From the NCBI GenBank assembly GCA_964635875.1, contig CAZWRK010000102.1:1-15524 (forward strand): DNA of 15,524 bases. The letters are read 5' to 3'. This stretch comes from CAZWRK01 sp964635875. Its GTDB lineage: Bacteria; Pseudomonadota; Gammaproteobacteria; Burkholderiales; Aquaspirillaceae. The notes beneath the pieces are model-generated. The model did no database searches. It was not told the DNA's origin and saw only the letters and a list, made by a program, of their open reading frames with translations. Shown piece by piece: positions 5,600 through 12,424 of this stretch. The translations under genes were made by a program, and so were the position numbers. The stretch's first letter is position 1; each line of letters opens with the position of its first letter.

Positions 5600-7549
5600 T
5601 CAGCGCACAACCGATAAAACACGGTCAAATTCCCGTGTTTTGGATAACGTCAGGCCGCCGGTCACACCATCAAGATGCAACGAAGTTGCCGTCGGGTCTG
5701 CCGCCAAACGCGTTGCGAGCCGCCATGCATCAATCCCCAAGGCATACAGGCGGTCACTCGAAATCGTCTGGCTGTGTGCAGGACGCGGGTAGCGTGCAAC
5801 GAGCTTATCGCCGGACGAGGCCAACCACGGCATATCCATCAAGGTCACGCCCGCAAGACGCGTGCCGGTGCGCTCGTGCAATTGCGAAGTTGCATAGATG
5901 GGGCGACCCGATAGCGATGCTAGAAGCGGCTTGGCTACCGTGGACTCTACCGCCAAAATAGCCACATCAGATTCTGCAATATTGGTTAAAGCGCTCGGGG
6001 CAAGGCGCCGTAAATTTTTACCGCCCAAAGCTTGCCATTCCGCCGCAAACGACTGCGCAATGCGCTTATCAAAGCTCCCACTTCCCGCCACGATGACGGG
6101 TCGACGCAATCCATCACCGTACACACGGCGCGCCAACGCTTTCGCCTCCCCCTCAACAGAGAGATTCAATGAATACACATTAGCGTGAGCGCCTTCTAGC
6201 GTGTTGAGCGCCAACGTAGGAACTTTGGCAAGGTTCGAAATAGCGGCAATTTGTGGGCGGGCCAACGGCCCGATAATCACTTTTGCACCAGCCGCCAGCG
6301 CCTCGCGGTAACGCGCAGGCACGTCAGTATCACCGCTATCAACTACAAAAATCTCAGGCCCACCATCCACTTTAGCCGCGGCCTCAACGCCCGCACGAAC
6401 GACTTTAGCGGCATCACCAAGTACCGCAGAACGTGTTGGCAAAAGTACAGCGATTCGGTTTAACACCGCAGGTGGCGTGACTGTAGCTTTAACAGGCTCT
6501 TCTTTAGCGGGTGTGGTTTCTTTAGGCGCTTCTTTTTGTTGCCACTGCAGGTCATTTTCATAGGGTTTAGCAGTCGCTTCGCCAGAAGAAGCGGCGGTCT
6601 TAACCTGCGACGCGGGCTGTTTGGTCGGCTCAGTGGCTGTTTTGACAAGCTCTACAGCGCTCGGAGCTGATGCAGAGGAAGATGCTTTAACAAGAGATTC
6701 GGTGGATTTAGCATCAGCCCCCTTTTCGGCAAGCGGCAGAGCCGCATTGTCGGGCTTTGGTGCTGCGGATGCGGTCGTTTGAACCGATTTAGCTGCACTT
6801 GCTTCAAATGCAGCCGCCACGGCCGCCGCAGCCTCAATCGTTTTGCGCGTTTCAGCAGCAAGTGGAGCTTCAACAGGTTTAGCCGCAGGAACAGGCTCAG
6901 CAGCTGGCGTTGGCATTACGTTAGCAATTGCTTTTTTGATCGGGGCCACAACGCCTGCCAAAATTTCCGCAGCAGATAAGCCTTGCGGAACCGCCACTTC
7001 TGTGGACGGAGGGACCTTCGCCGCACCAGCCAAGGCAGGCACGTTTTCTGGTACAGGCTCAGACTTCTTCGCGATTGTAACGGGCGCGGGATCAGGTTTT
7101 TTAGGCACAACAACCGGAGCAGGCTCGGGTTTACTCACCGCGACCGCAGGCGCAGGATCAGGCTTAGTGGCAAGCACGACAGGCGGCGATGTCACCACCG
7201 GCTTTTCAACAGGGGCAACTTGTACAGATCGCACCGGCTCTTCTTTTTTCGGAGACGCGGGAATCGCGACCGGCGCGACGGTAGGACGCACCGGCGCAGT
7301 TGGTTCAACCACGCTTGGCTTGGCGACAACAGGCGCCTCTTTCACCACGGGACGCACAACAGGCGGAATCGCCGAACTCGGTGTAGACACCGGAGGTGTT
7401 GCTGGACGACTACGCGTCAGCGTGCTTAGGGGAACCACCGACGCACCATTCTGTTTAATGATATAGTCGGCGACCGGCGGCGAAGCAATGAGTGCATTGC
7501 TCGCTGTCAGGCCTATTAACCCCAAGCATATTGGAGCCAGTCTTTGCAT
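5600..7549 (-). CDS. lpoA: Penicillin-binding-protein activator, LpoA-like, with long Pro/Ala/Val-rich N-terminal region
   Basis: This is a 649-residue protein starting at the ATG 7549. A signal peptide (MQRLAPICLGLIGLTASNAL, then IAS) is followed by about 335 residues of low-complexity Pro/Ala/Val/Lys-rich sequence. The C-terminal part (about 362-649) has the type I periplasmic-binding fold of LpoA: NRIAVLLPTRSAVLG, GAKVIIGPLARPQ, VPTLALNT, DRLYALGIDAWRLA, LDGVTGGLTL. E. coli LpoA activates the peptidoglycan synthase PBP1A from the outer membrane. Two oddities stand out. No lipobox cysteine follows the signal peptide (the only early Cys, C8, is within its core). The helical TPR-like N-domain of the E. 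coli protein is missing, replaced by the Pro-rich region. The position next to rsmI and yraN supports the identity. A TTG 15 nt upstream of the ATG is a less likely start. Confidence 0.85.
   Translation of the reverse strand: MQRLAPICLGLIGLTASNALIASPPVADYIIKQNGASVVPLSTLTRSRPATPPVSTPSSAIPPVVRPVVKEAPVVAKPSVVEPTAPVRPTVAPVAIPASPKKEEPVRSVQVAPVEKPVVTSPPVVLATKPDPAPAVAVSKPEPAPVVVPKKPDPAPVTIAKKSEPVPENVPALAGAAKVPPSTEVAVPQGLSAAEILAGVVAPIKKAIANVMPTPAAEPVPAAKPVEAPLAAETRKTIEAAAAVAAAFEASAAKSVQTTASAAPKPDNAALPLAEKGADAKSTESLVKASSSASAPSAVELVKTATEPTKQPASQVKTAASSGEATAKPYENDLQWQQKEAPKETTPAKEEPVKATVTPPAVLNRIAVLLPTRSAVLGDAAKVVRAGVEAAAKVDGGPEIFVVDSGDTDVPARYREALAAGAKVIIGPLARPQIAAISNLAKVPTLALNTLEGAHANVYSLNLSVEGEAKALARRVYGDGLRRPVIVAGSGSFDKRIAQSFAAEWQALGGKNLRRLAPSALTNIAESDVAILAVESTVAKPLLASLSGRPIYATSQLHERTGTRLAGVTLMDMPWLASSGDKLVARYPRPAHSQTISSDRLYALGIDAWRLATRLAADPTATSLHLDGVTGGLTLSKTREFDRVLSVVR
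7034..7165 (-). repeat. Four tandem 33-bp units coding an 11-residue Pro-rich repeat in lpoA
   Basis: In lpoA residues 129-172, four units of 11 residues follow each other: KPDPAPAVAVS, KPEPAPVVVPK, KPDPAPVTIAK and KSEPVPENVPA. The K-P-D/E-P-A-P core is kept in three of four. The protein pattern is clear. The DNA units are diverged in sequence, so the repeat is not a recent duplication. Confidence 0.8.
7533..7536 (+). promoter_or_regulatory. Shine-Dalgarno supporting the TTG start of rsmI
   Basis: GGAG (7533-7536, within TTGGAG) is 7 nt before TTG 7544. No ATG or GTG occurs in frame before the conserved LYVVPTPIGNL motif, so this site supports TTG initiation. It lies inside the signal-peptide codons of lpoA on the other strand. 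Confidence 0.6.
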
Positions 7550-8461
7550 ACCCCGCTCTTTCAACTCGTTGAAGACGCCCGGGCGTCATTGCGACGCGGC
7601 ACATTATATGTAGTTCCAACCCCGATTGGGAATTTGACCGACATAACGGCCCGAGCTCTCGCCGTACTCAGTACAGCGGATGTCATTTGCGCAGAAGATA
7701 CACGAGTCAGCGCCCATCTTCTGCAATTGTATGGTTTGCCTCGCCGCGAAATGATCAGTTTGCGAGAACATAACGAACGCAGCCAAGTGGAACGTGTCCT
7801 CGGCTGGCTGCGTGAAGGCAAGATGGTCGCACAAATTTCGGATGCAGGCACACCCGCAATTTCAGACCCTGGTGCACGCTTAGTGGAAGCCGTCCATGCA
7901 GCAGGACTGCCTATCTGCCCAATTCCGGGTGCATCTTCATTTACAACCGCTGTTTCAGGCGCAGGCTTGCACGCCAACGCGGTGTTGTTTTACGGTTTCT
8001 TACCACCGAAAACGACGGCACGCCGCAAAATTTATGCAGGCTGGAAAACGGTCGATTATGCAGTCACACTGTTTGAAGCACCACATCGAATTGCGGAATC
8101 TCTGGCGGACTTAGTTGCCGAACTGGGGCCTGATCGTTATGTTGTGCTCGCTCGCGAATTGACCAAAACATTTGAAACGCTCAAAAGAGGCACAGCGGCT
8201 GAAATCCTCGCATGGGTACAATCAGATAGTAACCAACAACGTGGCGAATGCGTGTTATTGATCGACCAAGCACCAATAGACACGGACAACAGTGTTTCGG
8301 CACAAGTTCTTCGGGCATTAGAGACGCTTGTCGAACATCTTCCCGTCAAACAGGCCGCGGGGGTGATTGCGGATCTCACAGGAGAGAATCGTAAACATCT
8401 TTACGAACTGGGCTTAGAAATGAAGAAAAGCCGCCAACGAGACGAAGAAAACGATTTTTAA
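7544..8461 (+). CDS. rsmI: 16S rRNA (cytidine1402-2'-O)-methyltransferase RsmI
   Basis: This is a 305-residue protein of the tetrapyrrole-methylase superfamily. Motifs are LYVVPTPIGNLTDIT (21-35), ICAEDTRVSAHLL (48-60), SLREHNE (72-78), QISDAGTPAISDPG (97-110, SAM-binding loop), PIPGASS (126-132) and LFEAPHRI (176-183). All are typical of RsmI (YraL). It 2'-O-methylates C1402 in the decoding centre of the 30S subunit, using S-adenosylmethionine. The start is TTG 7544, with GGAG 7 nt upstream. It is divergent from lpoA, overlapping it by 6 bp with abutting start codons. The stop codon is at 8459-8461, just before the tRNA-Leu promoter. Confidence 0.95.
   Translation: MHTPLFQLVEDARASLRRGTLYVVPTPIGNLTDITARALAVLSTADVICAEDTRVSAHLLQLYGLPRREMISLREHNERSQVERVLGWLREGKMVAQISDAGTPAISDPGARLVEAVHAAGLPICPIPGASSFTTAVSGAGLHANAVLFYGFLPPKTTARRKIYAGWKTVDYAVTLFEAPHRIAESLADLVAELGPDRYVVLARELTKTFETLKRGTAAEILAWVQSDSNQQRGECVLLIDQAPIDTDNSVSAQVLRALETLVEHLPVKQAAGVIADLTGENRKHLYELGLEMKKSRQRDEENDF
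7603..7608 (-). promoter_or_regulatory. Candidate -10 box for the lpoA operon, inside rsmI
   Basis: On the minus strand these bases read TATAAT, a perfect -10, 53 bp before the lpoA ATG. The -35 region at 16-18 bp spacing (near TCCCAA) is poor. Because lpoA and rsmI leave no intergenic space, the lpoA promoter must lie within rsmI codons, which makes this the best local candidate. Confidence 0.35.
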
Positions 8462-8481
8462 GAAAAAATAGCATTTAGCGC

Positions 8482-8510
8482 TTGACGAGACCACGAAGAC
8501 GAACTATGAT
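8482..8510 (+). promoter_or_regulatory. Sigma-70 promoter of tRNA-Leu
   Basis: TTGACG (8482-8487, 5/6) and TATGAT (8505-8510, 5/6) are separated by exactly 17 bp. The predicted transcription start (about 8517) is 7 nt before the tRNA. Confidence 0.85.
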
Positions 8511-8523
8511 TTCGTCTCTAGCT

Positions 8524-8608
8524 GCCCAGGTGGCGAAATAGGTAGACGCAGGGGACTCAAAATCCCCCGCTGCAAGGCGTGTCGGTTCGAGTCCGACCCT
8601 GGGCACCA
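8524..8608 (+). tRNA. tRNA-Leu, anticodon CAA
   Basis: This is an 85-nt type II tRNA. The acceptor stem is GCCCAGG (8524-8530) with CCTGGGC (8598-8604), followed by discriminator A and an encoded CCA (8606-8608). The anticodon stem-loop GGGGA-CTCAAAA-TCCCC gives anticodon CAA (reads UUG). A long variable arm (CGC-TGCAAG-GCG) and a T-arm GTCGG-TTCGAGT-CCGAC are present. It has its own promoter and terminator. Confidence 0.97.
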
Positions 8609-8635
8609 TCAGCTTGAGGCGATTCATCGCCGACC

Positions 8636-8671
8636 AAAAACCCGCACGGCACAACGCTATGCGGGTTTTTT
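8636..8671 (+). terminator. Terminator of tRNA-Leu
   Basis: AAAAACCCGCA (8636-8646) pairs with TGCGGGTTTTT (8660-8670) around a 13-nt loop, ending in six T's. It is 27 nt beyond the tRNA. It also argues against proQ starting upstream of 8793 in this frame. Confidence 0.88.
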
Positions 8672-8792
8672 GTTACCTGAATCGCAGCAACACCACCCGG
8701 CATGGGCAACACGGAAATTCAGTATTGGCACCCGGTCTACTGTTTCAGCTGTTGCACCGGAACAGAACATTACTAGACAAGGAACGCCTTCC

Positions 8793-9305
8793 ATGACTGA
8801 AAACACCGGAACACCCGAGCTGGACACTGCCAGTGACGCTTGCCCTGCCGAGGATGGACTGCCCGTCACAGCAGAAACCCCCAGCAAGAATCAACAACAA
8901 GAACTCATCCGCGCAAAACTCTACGAACTCCCTGCGATTCGCCTATTCCGCCCGCTTGCAATTGGTATTCATGAAGAAGCCATTGCCGCGCTCAGCGAAT
9001 TCGATGCCGCGCTCGTCCGCCGTGTTTTAGGCAGCCACTGCAAACGCCCACGCTACATTGTCGCGCTCGCCCGCGGAGGCGCACGTTATGCGCTCAACGG
9101 CGAAAAATCTGGCGAAGTCACCGCGACCGAACAAGAAATTGCACGCAAAGAATGCGAAACCCGCAATTACACCATCCCTGAAAAAACAGACAATCGCCCC
9201 AAACGCAAGCCCGCACCCAAACGCGTCGCTAAACCAAGCAAACCTGAAAAGCCCGCCGCAAGCCAAGACAAATTACAAGCGCTCGCCGCCCGCTTCAGCA
9301 ACTAA
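8793..9305 (+). CDS. proQ: ProQ/FinO-family RNA chaperone
   Basis: This is a 170-residue protein. An acidic, probably flexible N-terminus (1-33) precedes the FinO/ProQ domain (about 35-128). Key patterns are RLFRPLAIGIHEEAIA (50-65), RRVLGSHCKRPRYIVALARGGARYAL (76-101) and GEVTATEQEIARKE. The C-terminal tail (132-156) is rich in Lys, Arg and Pro, and the last part is KLQALAARFSN. The family binds structured small RNAs and mRNA 3' ends in the cytoplasm. The ATG at 8793 has AAGGAA 8 nt upstream. Longer reading is possible in frame but would begin within the tRNA terminator. The gene is monocistronic, with its own terminator. It lacks the C-terminal Tudor-like domain of E. coli ProQ. Confidence 0.93.
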   Translation: MTENTGTPELDTASDACPAEDGLPVTAETPSKNQQQELIRAKLYELPAIRLFRPLAIGIHEEAIAALSEFDAALVRRVLGSHCKRPRYIVALARGGARYALNGEKSGEVTATEQEIARKECETRNYTIPEKTDNRPKRKPAPKRVAKPSKPEKPAASQDKLQALAARFSN

Positions 9306-9316
9306 TTCATTTATTC

Positions 9317-9342
9317 AAACCCGCCCATCGGCGGGTTTTTTT
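9317..9342 (+). terminator. Terminator of proQ
   Basis: AAACCCGCC (9317-9325), loop CATC, GGCGGGTTT (9330-9338), then T's to 9342. It begins 12 nt after the proQ stop codon. Confidence 0.93.
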
Positions 9343-9374
9343 ACACAGACAAAACGCAGCCGCCTTGTCGCCTT

Positions 9375-9404
9375 TTGTCCTTAGGCCAAGTGCCGCGTTA
9401 CAAT
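9375..9404 (+). promoter_or_regulatory. Candidate sigma-70 promoter of proS
   Basis: TTGTCC (9375-9380, 4/6) and TACAAT (9399-9404, 5/6) are 18 bp apart. The predicted start near 9411 leaves a leader of about 33 nt. It lies between the proQ terminator and the proS ATG. Confidence 0.6.
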
Positions 9405-9443
9405 CTCAGCCATTTAGACGATTTTTACGGGAATCGACACACC

Positions 9444-11156
9444 ATGCTCGCATCGAATTTTTTTATCTCCACCCTCAAAGAAGCGCCCTCTGAGGCAGAG
9501 CTTCCCAGTCACAAACTCATGTTGCGCGCCGGGCTGATCCGCCGACTCGCTTCCGGTCTCTACAGCTGGATGCCCATGGGCTATCGCACCTTGAAAAAGG
9601 TTGAAGCGATTGTGCGTGACGAAATGAATAGAGCGGGTGCGATTGAATTGCTGATGCCAGCCGTTCAACCTGCCGAACTGTGGCAAGAATCTGGCCGCTG
9701 GGAGTTTTACGGCAAAGAATTATTGCGAGTTAACGATCGCCACGACCGCGAATTTTGTGTTGGCCCCACGCACGAAGAAGTTATCACCGACATCGTACGC
9801 CGCGAAGTCCGTAGCTATAAGCAACTACCGGTGAACTTCTACCAAGTTCAAACTAAATTCCGTGACGAAGTGCGCCCCCGCTTTGGTGTCATGCGTTCGC
9901 GCGAATTCATCATGAAAGACGCTTACTCTTTCCACACCGATTTTGATTCGTTGAAATACACCTATCAGATCATGTACGACGCTTACTGCCGCATTTTCAC
10001 CCGTTTGGGTCTGAAATTCCGTCCAGTTGCGGCGGATACCGGCTCGATTGGTGGCACGGGCTCACATGAGTTTCAAGTGCTGGCAGACTCGGGCGAGGAC
10101 GTGATTGCGTACTGCCCCGACTCCGAATACGCCGCCAATATCGAATTAGCCGAAGCGTTTGCGCCTGTCGAAGAAAGACCGGCGGCCTCGGCTGAAATGG
10201 CCAAAGTGTTGACACCAAACGTCAAAACCATCGCTGAATTGGTTGAATTTTTAAAAGTCGACATTGCCCAAACCGTCAAAGCGATTGTGGTCGAAGGCGA
10301 AAACGACGAAGCCATTTTGCTGTTGTTGCGTGGCGATCACGAGTTGAACGAAGTCAAAGCTGAAAAAATTGAAGGCGTGAAAACACCACTGACATTTGCC
10401 AGCCCCGCTTTGATCGAAGACTCTTTTGGCGCGAAGCCTGGCTCTTTGGGGCCAGTAGGATTCAAAGGCCGCATCATTGCCGATCGTTCTGTGGCCGTGA
10501 TGGCCGACATGATTGTCGGTGCCAACGAAAACGATCACCACCTAACTGGCGTGAATTTTGGCCGCGATTGTGCCGAACCCGAAGTCATGGACTTGCGCAA
10601 TGTGGTGGCAGGCGACCGTTCACCTTGCGGTCAAGGCACCTTGGAATTGTGCCGCGGCATTGAAGTCGGCCATGTGTTCCAGTTGCGCACCAAATACTCC
10701 GAAGCCATGAACTGCACTTTCTTAAACAAAGAAGGCCGCAATCAAGTCATGGAAATGGGTTGCTACGGCATTGGCATCAGTCGCATTGTCGCTGCCGCCA
10801 TTGAACAAAGCTTTGACGAGCGCGGCATTATTTTCACCGATGCCATGGCCCCCTTCACTGTGGCGATTGTGCCGATGGGCTACCGTCGCAGCGAAGCCGT
10901 TAATACCTGTGCAAACATGATCTACTCCCAACTGCGCGGACTGGGCATTGATGTGCTGCTGGATGATCGAGACGAGCGCCCAGGTGTACTGCTAGCGGAT
11001 TGTGAGTTGATCGGCATTCCACATCGGATCGTGATTGGCGATCGCGGCCTAAAAGAAGGCATGATGGTCGAATACCAAGCGCGCCAAGATACTGAGGCCA
11101 CCTTGGTACCTGTCACAGAAGCTGCAACCTTCGTACAACGCAAACTCGGCATGTAA
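9444..11156 (+). CDS. proS: Prolyl-tRNA synthetase (class II, bacterial type with INS editing domain)
   Basis: This is a 570-residue protein of the usual bacterial length. The N-terminus LASNFFISTLKEAPSEAEL and motif 1 region (GAIELLMPAVQPAELW, 66-81) are followed by the GPTHEEV loop (108-114). Motif 2 is FRDEVRPRFGVMRSREFIMK (139-158). The YbaK-like INS domain spans about 225-400 and includes K279, the position of the editing lysine in the E. coli enzyme as I recall it. Motif 3 is GCYGIGISRIVAA (439-451). The C-terminal anticodon-binding domain (about 470-570) ends FVQRKLGM. It charges tRNA-Pro and should clear mischarged Ala-tRNA-Pro. The ATG at 9444 is chosen by alignment with the family; its Shine-Dalgarno (GGGAA) is weak and distant. 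The transglycosylase gene follows after 8 nt. Confidence 0.97.
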   Translation: MLASNFFISTLKEAPSEAELPSHKLMLRAGLIRRLASGLYSWMPMGYRTLKKVEAIVRDEMNRAGAIELLMPAVQPAELWQESGRWEFYGKELLRVNDRHDREFCVGPTHEEVITDIVRREVRSYKQLPVNFYQVQTKFRDEVRPRFGVMRSREFIMKDAYSFHTDFDSLKYTYQIMYDAYCRIFTRLGLKFRPVAADTGSIGGTGSHEFQVLADSGEDVIAYCPDSEYAANIELAEAFAPVEERPAASAEMAKVLTPNVKTIAELVEFLKVDIAQTVKAIVVEGENDEAILLLLRGDHELNEVKAEKIEGVKTPLTFASPALIEDSFGAKPGSLGPVGFKGRIIADRSVAVMADMIVGANENDHHLTGVNFGRDCAEPEVMDLRNVVAGDRSPCGQGTLELCRGIEVGHVFQLRTKYSEAMNCTFLNKEGRNQVMEMGCYGIGISRIVAAAIEQSFDERGIIFTDAMAPFTVAIVPMGYRRSEAVNTCANMIYSQLRGLGIDVLLDDRDERPGVLLADCELIGIPHRIVIGDRGLKEGMMVEYQARQDTEATLVPVTEAATFVQRKLGM

Positions 11157-11164
11157 CCCACGCC

Positions 11165-11773
11165 ATGTTGAAGCGCCCTCAATATGCCTTGCTACTGGGC
11201 TTATTGGGGGCGTGCTCGTTACCGGTATTGGCGGGCAGCCAGCAAGAAGAGAGATTGGCCGCACGCGTCGCCACCAGCATGCACCGCGCCATTGTCAATA
11301 CCAGCCCACCACGCCTCATGTTTTCCCAGCCAACCGATGGCACACACTGGCTAACAGAAATGTCCGCACGGATCAGCCCATGGGTCAGTGATCCTTGGCT
11401 ACGAACCAGGCTACTCACCACTGTGCACTATGAAGCCAGCCGCGCAGGGCTTGACCCGCAACTAGTCCTCGCCATCATCCATACCGAAAGCCATTTTCGG
11501 CCATACGCTATTTCAGAAGCGGGGGCGCAAGGCATCATGCAGGTGATGCCTTTCTGGAAAACACTACTTGGCGGACAGCAACATAGCTTGTTTGACCTTC
11601 AAACCAATCTACGCTTTGGCTGCACGATCTTTCGACACTATCTTGACCAAAGCCAAGGCGACCTCGCCCGCGCGCTCAACCGCTACAACGGCAGCAAAGC
11701 CTCCGACAGCCCTTATAGCCGCGAAGTCATTCAACGCTGGCAAACACAGTGGCAATACACTCGCTCAAATTAA
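11165..11773 (+). CDS. SLT-type lytic transglycosylase, small exported
   Basis: This is a 202-residue protein. The signal sequence MLKRPQYALLLGLLGACSLP could be cleaved by signal peptidase II at C17 (LGAC lipobox, with Gly at -2) or by signal peptidase I after VLA. The goose-lysozyme-like SLT domain spans about 88-200, with catalytic E108 in AIIHTESHFRPYAIS, then GAQGIMQVMPFW (120-131), NLRFGCTIFRHYL and ALNRYNGS (170-177). It cleaves the MurNAc-GlcNAc bond of peptidoglycan with 1,6-anhydro product formation. It is shorter than Slt70 or MltC, being little more than the catalytic domain. It starts 8 nt after proS without a visible Shine-Dalgarno, so coupling to proS translation is likely. Its stop overlaps the convergent RDD gene. 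Confidence 0.9.
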   Translation: MLKRPQYALLLGLLGACSLPVLAGSQQEERLAARVATSMHRAIVNTSPPRLMFSQPTDGTHWLTEMSARISPWVSDPWLRTRLLTTVHYEASRAGLDPQLVLAIIHTESHFRPYAISEAGAQGIMQVMPFWKTLLGGQQHSLFDLQTNLRFGCTIFRHYLDQSQGDLARALNRYNGSKASDSPYSREVIQRWQTQWQYTRSN

Positions 11774-12276
11774 CGCGACACGCGCACCAATCGTGTTCCG
11801 GCCAAGCGATCATGTAAGAAACAGCGGTCTTTTTCGTAAAATCCCCAAAGGTACGGCAATAACAACCAGAATCCTGCAAATAAAACAGCCTGCCCCATCG
11901 GCACTGTTTTTGACCATGCCAAATACGCCACGGCGGGCATTCCAAGCATCAAGCAAGCCGCAATTACAAAGCGTCGCGCTGCCGCGTAATGATTCATCGC
12001 CTGTCCATTTGACTGCACCAGACGAATCCCCCATGTTTTCATGGCTAAAGTTTGCCCACCCCGACACCAACACCACGAAAAATAGCCATACAGCACTCCC
12101 AGTAACCACAGCCGCAAACCGATATGAGTCGCCGTACCCTCACCAAACCAGATAAAAACCGGCTGAAAGCAGGCCGCCGCAACCAGCAAAACCACAACTA
12201 CAATCAATAGCTCATAGAGCACACTACCCAACTGTCGCCCCATGCTGGGCGGGGTTAAAACATCGAGAGAAGACAT
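11770..12276 (-). CDS. RDD-family membrane protein
   Basis: This is a 168-residue protein. Hydrophobic segments are at about 17-43, 53-70, 103-121 and 128-146. The RDD pattern is visible: MGRQLGSVLYELL (12-24, with Glu in place of the usual first Asp), GGQTLAMKTWGIRLV (73-87) and CFLHDRLAGTRLV (152-164, the second Asp kept). It is an inner-membrane protein of unknown transport or scaffolding role. The ATG at 12276 is preferred because the reading frame upstream (to 12435) runs into the ilv promoter region and has no family similarity. A later ATG at 12243 is possible. A -10-like TACAAT on the minus strand (12313-12308) would leave a 24-nt leader. It is convergent with the transglycosylase and divergent from ilvB. 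Confidence 0.87.
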   Translation of the reverse strand: MSSLDVLTPPSMGRQLGSVLYELLIVVVVLLVAAACFQPVFIWFGEGTATHIGLRLWLLGVLYGYFSWCWCRGGQTLAMKTWGIRLVQSNGQAMNHYAAARRFVIAACLMLGMPAVAYLAWSKTVPMGQAVLFAGFWLLLPYLWGFYEKDRCFLHDRLAGTRLVRVSR

Positions 12277-12347
12277 CGTAAATATCGCCCGCAAGCAAAA
12301 AGGATAGATTGTACCTGCGCAACCCCTCGGATCGGGCAGACATGATC

Positions 12348-12367
12348 TTGTGTGCAAATGCACAAAA
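12348..12367. promoter_or_regulatory. Operator-like inverted repeat in the RDD-ilvB divergent region
   Basis: TTGTGTGCA (12348-12356), AA, TGCACAAAA (12359-12367) form an inverted repeat with 8 of 9 pairs matching. It ends 4 bp before the -35-like TTGACC of ilvB. The regulator is unknown. Confidence 0.45.
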
Positions 12368-12371
12368 TCCC

Positions 12372-12401
12372 TTGACCTATTTTTGCCATATAGGCTACCT
12401 T
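12372..12401 (+). promoter_or_regulatory. Candidate promoter of the ilv operon
   Basis: TTGACC (12372-12377, 5/6) and TACCTT (12396-12401, 3/6) are 18 bp apart. A start near 12408 would leave a leader of under 20 nt. That is too short for a leader-peptide attenuator, and no leader peptide is seen. The -10 is weak, suggesting activator dependence. Confidence 0.4.
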
Positions 12402-12424
12402 CGTCGCTCTCAGAGGACGAAATT

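Noticed and set aside
6843..7466. Open frame of 207 codons on the plus strand, Gly/Thr/Ala-rich
   Set aside because: It is the complement of the Pro/Ala/Val-rich part of lpoA. Low-complexity GC-rich codons keep the opposite frame open. There is no Shine-Dalgarno and no recognisable domain.
8724..8740. TTGGCAC as a sigma-54 promoter for proQ
   Set aside because: The GG at -24 is there, but no GC follows at the required -12 spacing.
8736..8768. CTGTT/AACAG inverted repeats in the proQ leader
   Set aside because: Arms are only 5-6 bp with two possible partners, so the pairing is not distinct from chance.
11568..12155. 195-codon plus-strand frame over the end of the transglycosylase and the RDD gene
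   Set aside because: It overlaps two well-supported genes. Composition is that of a shadow frame (Pro/Thr/Ala/Asn-rich) with no motif.
12350..12424. ilvB starting upstream in the same frame, or a leader peptide for attenuation
   Set aside because: The stretch contains the promoter elements and has no family similarity. The ATG at 12425 has a good Shine-Dalgarno, and no peptide rich in Val, Leu or Ile codons with a following terminator is present.
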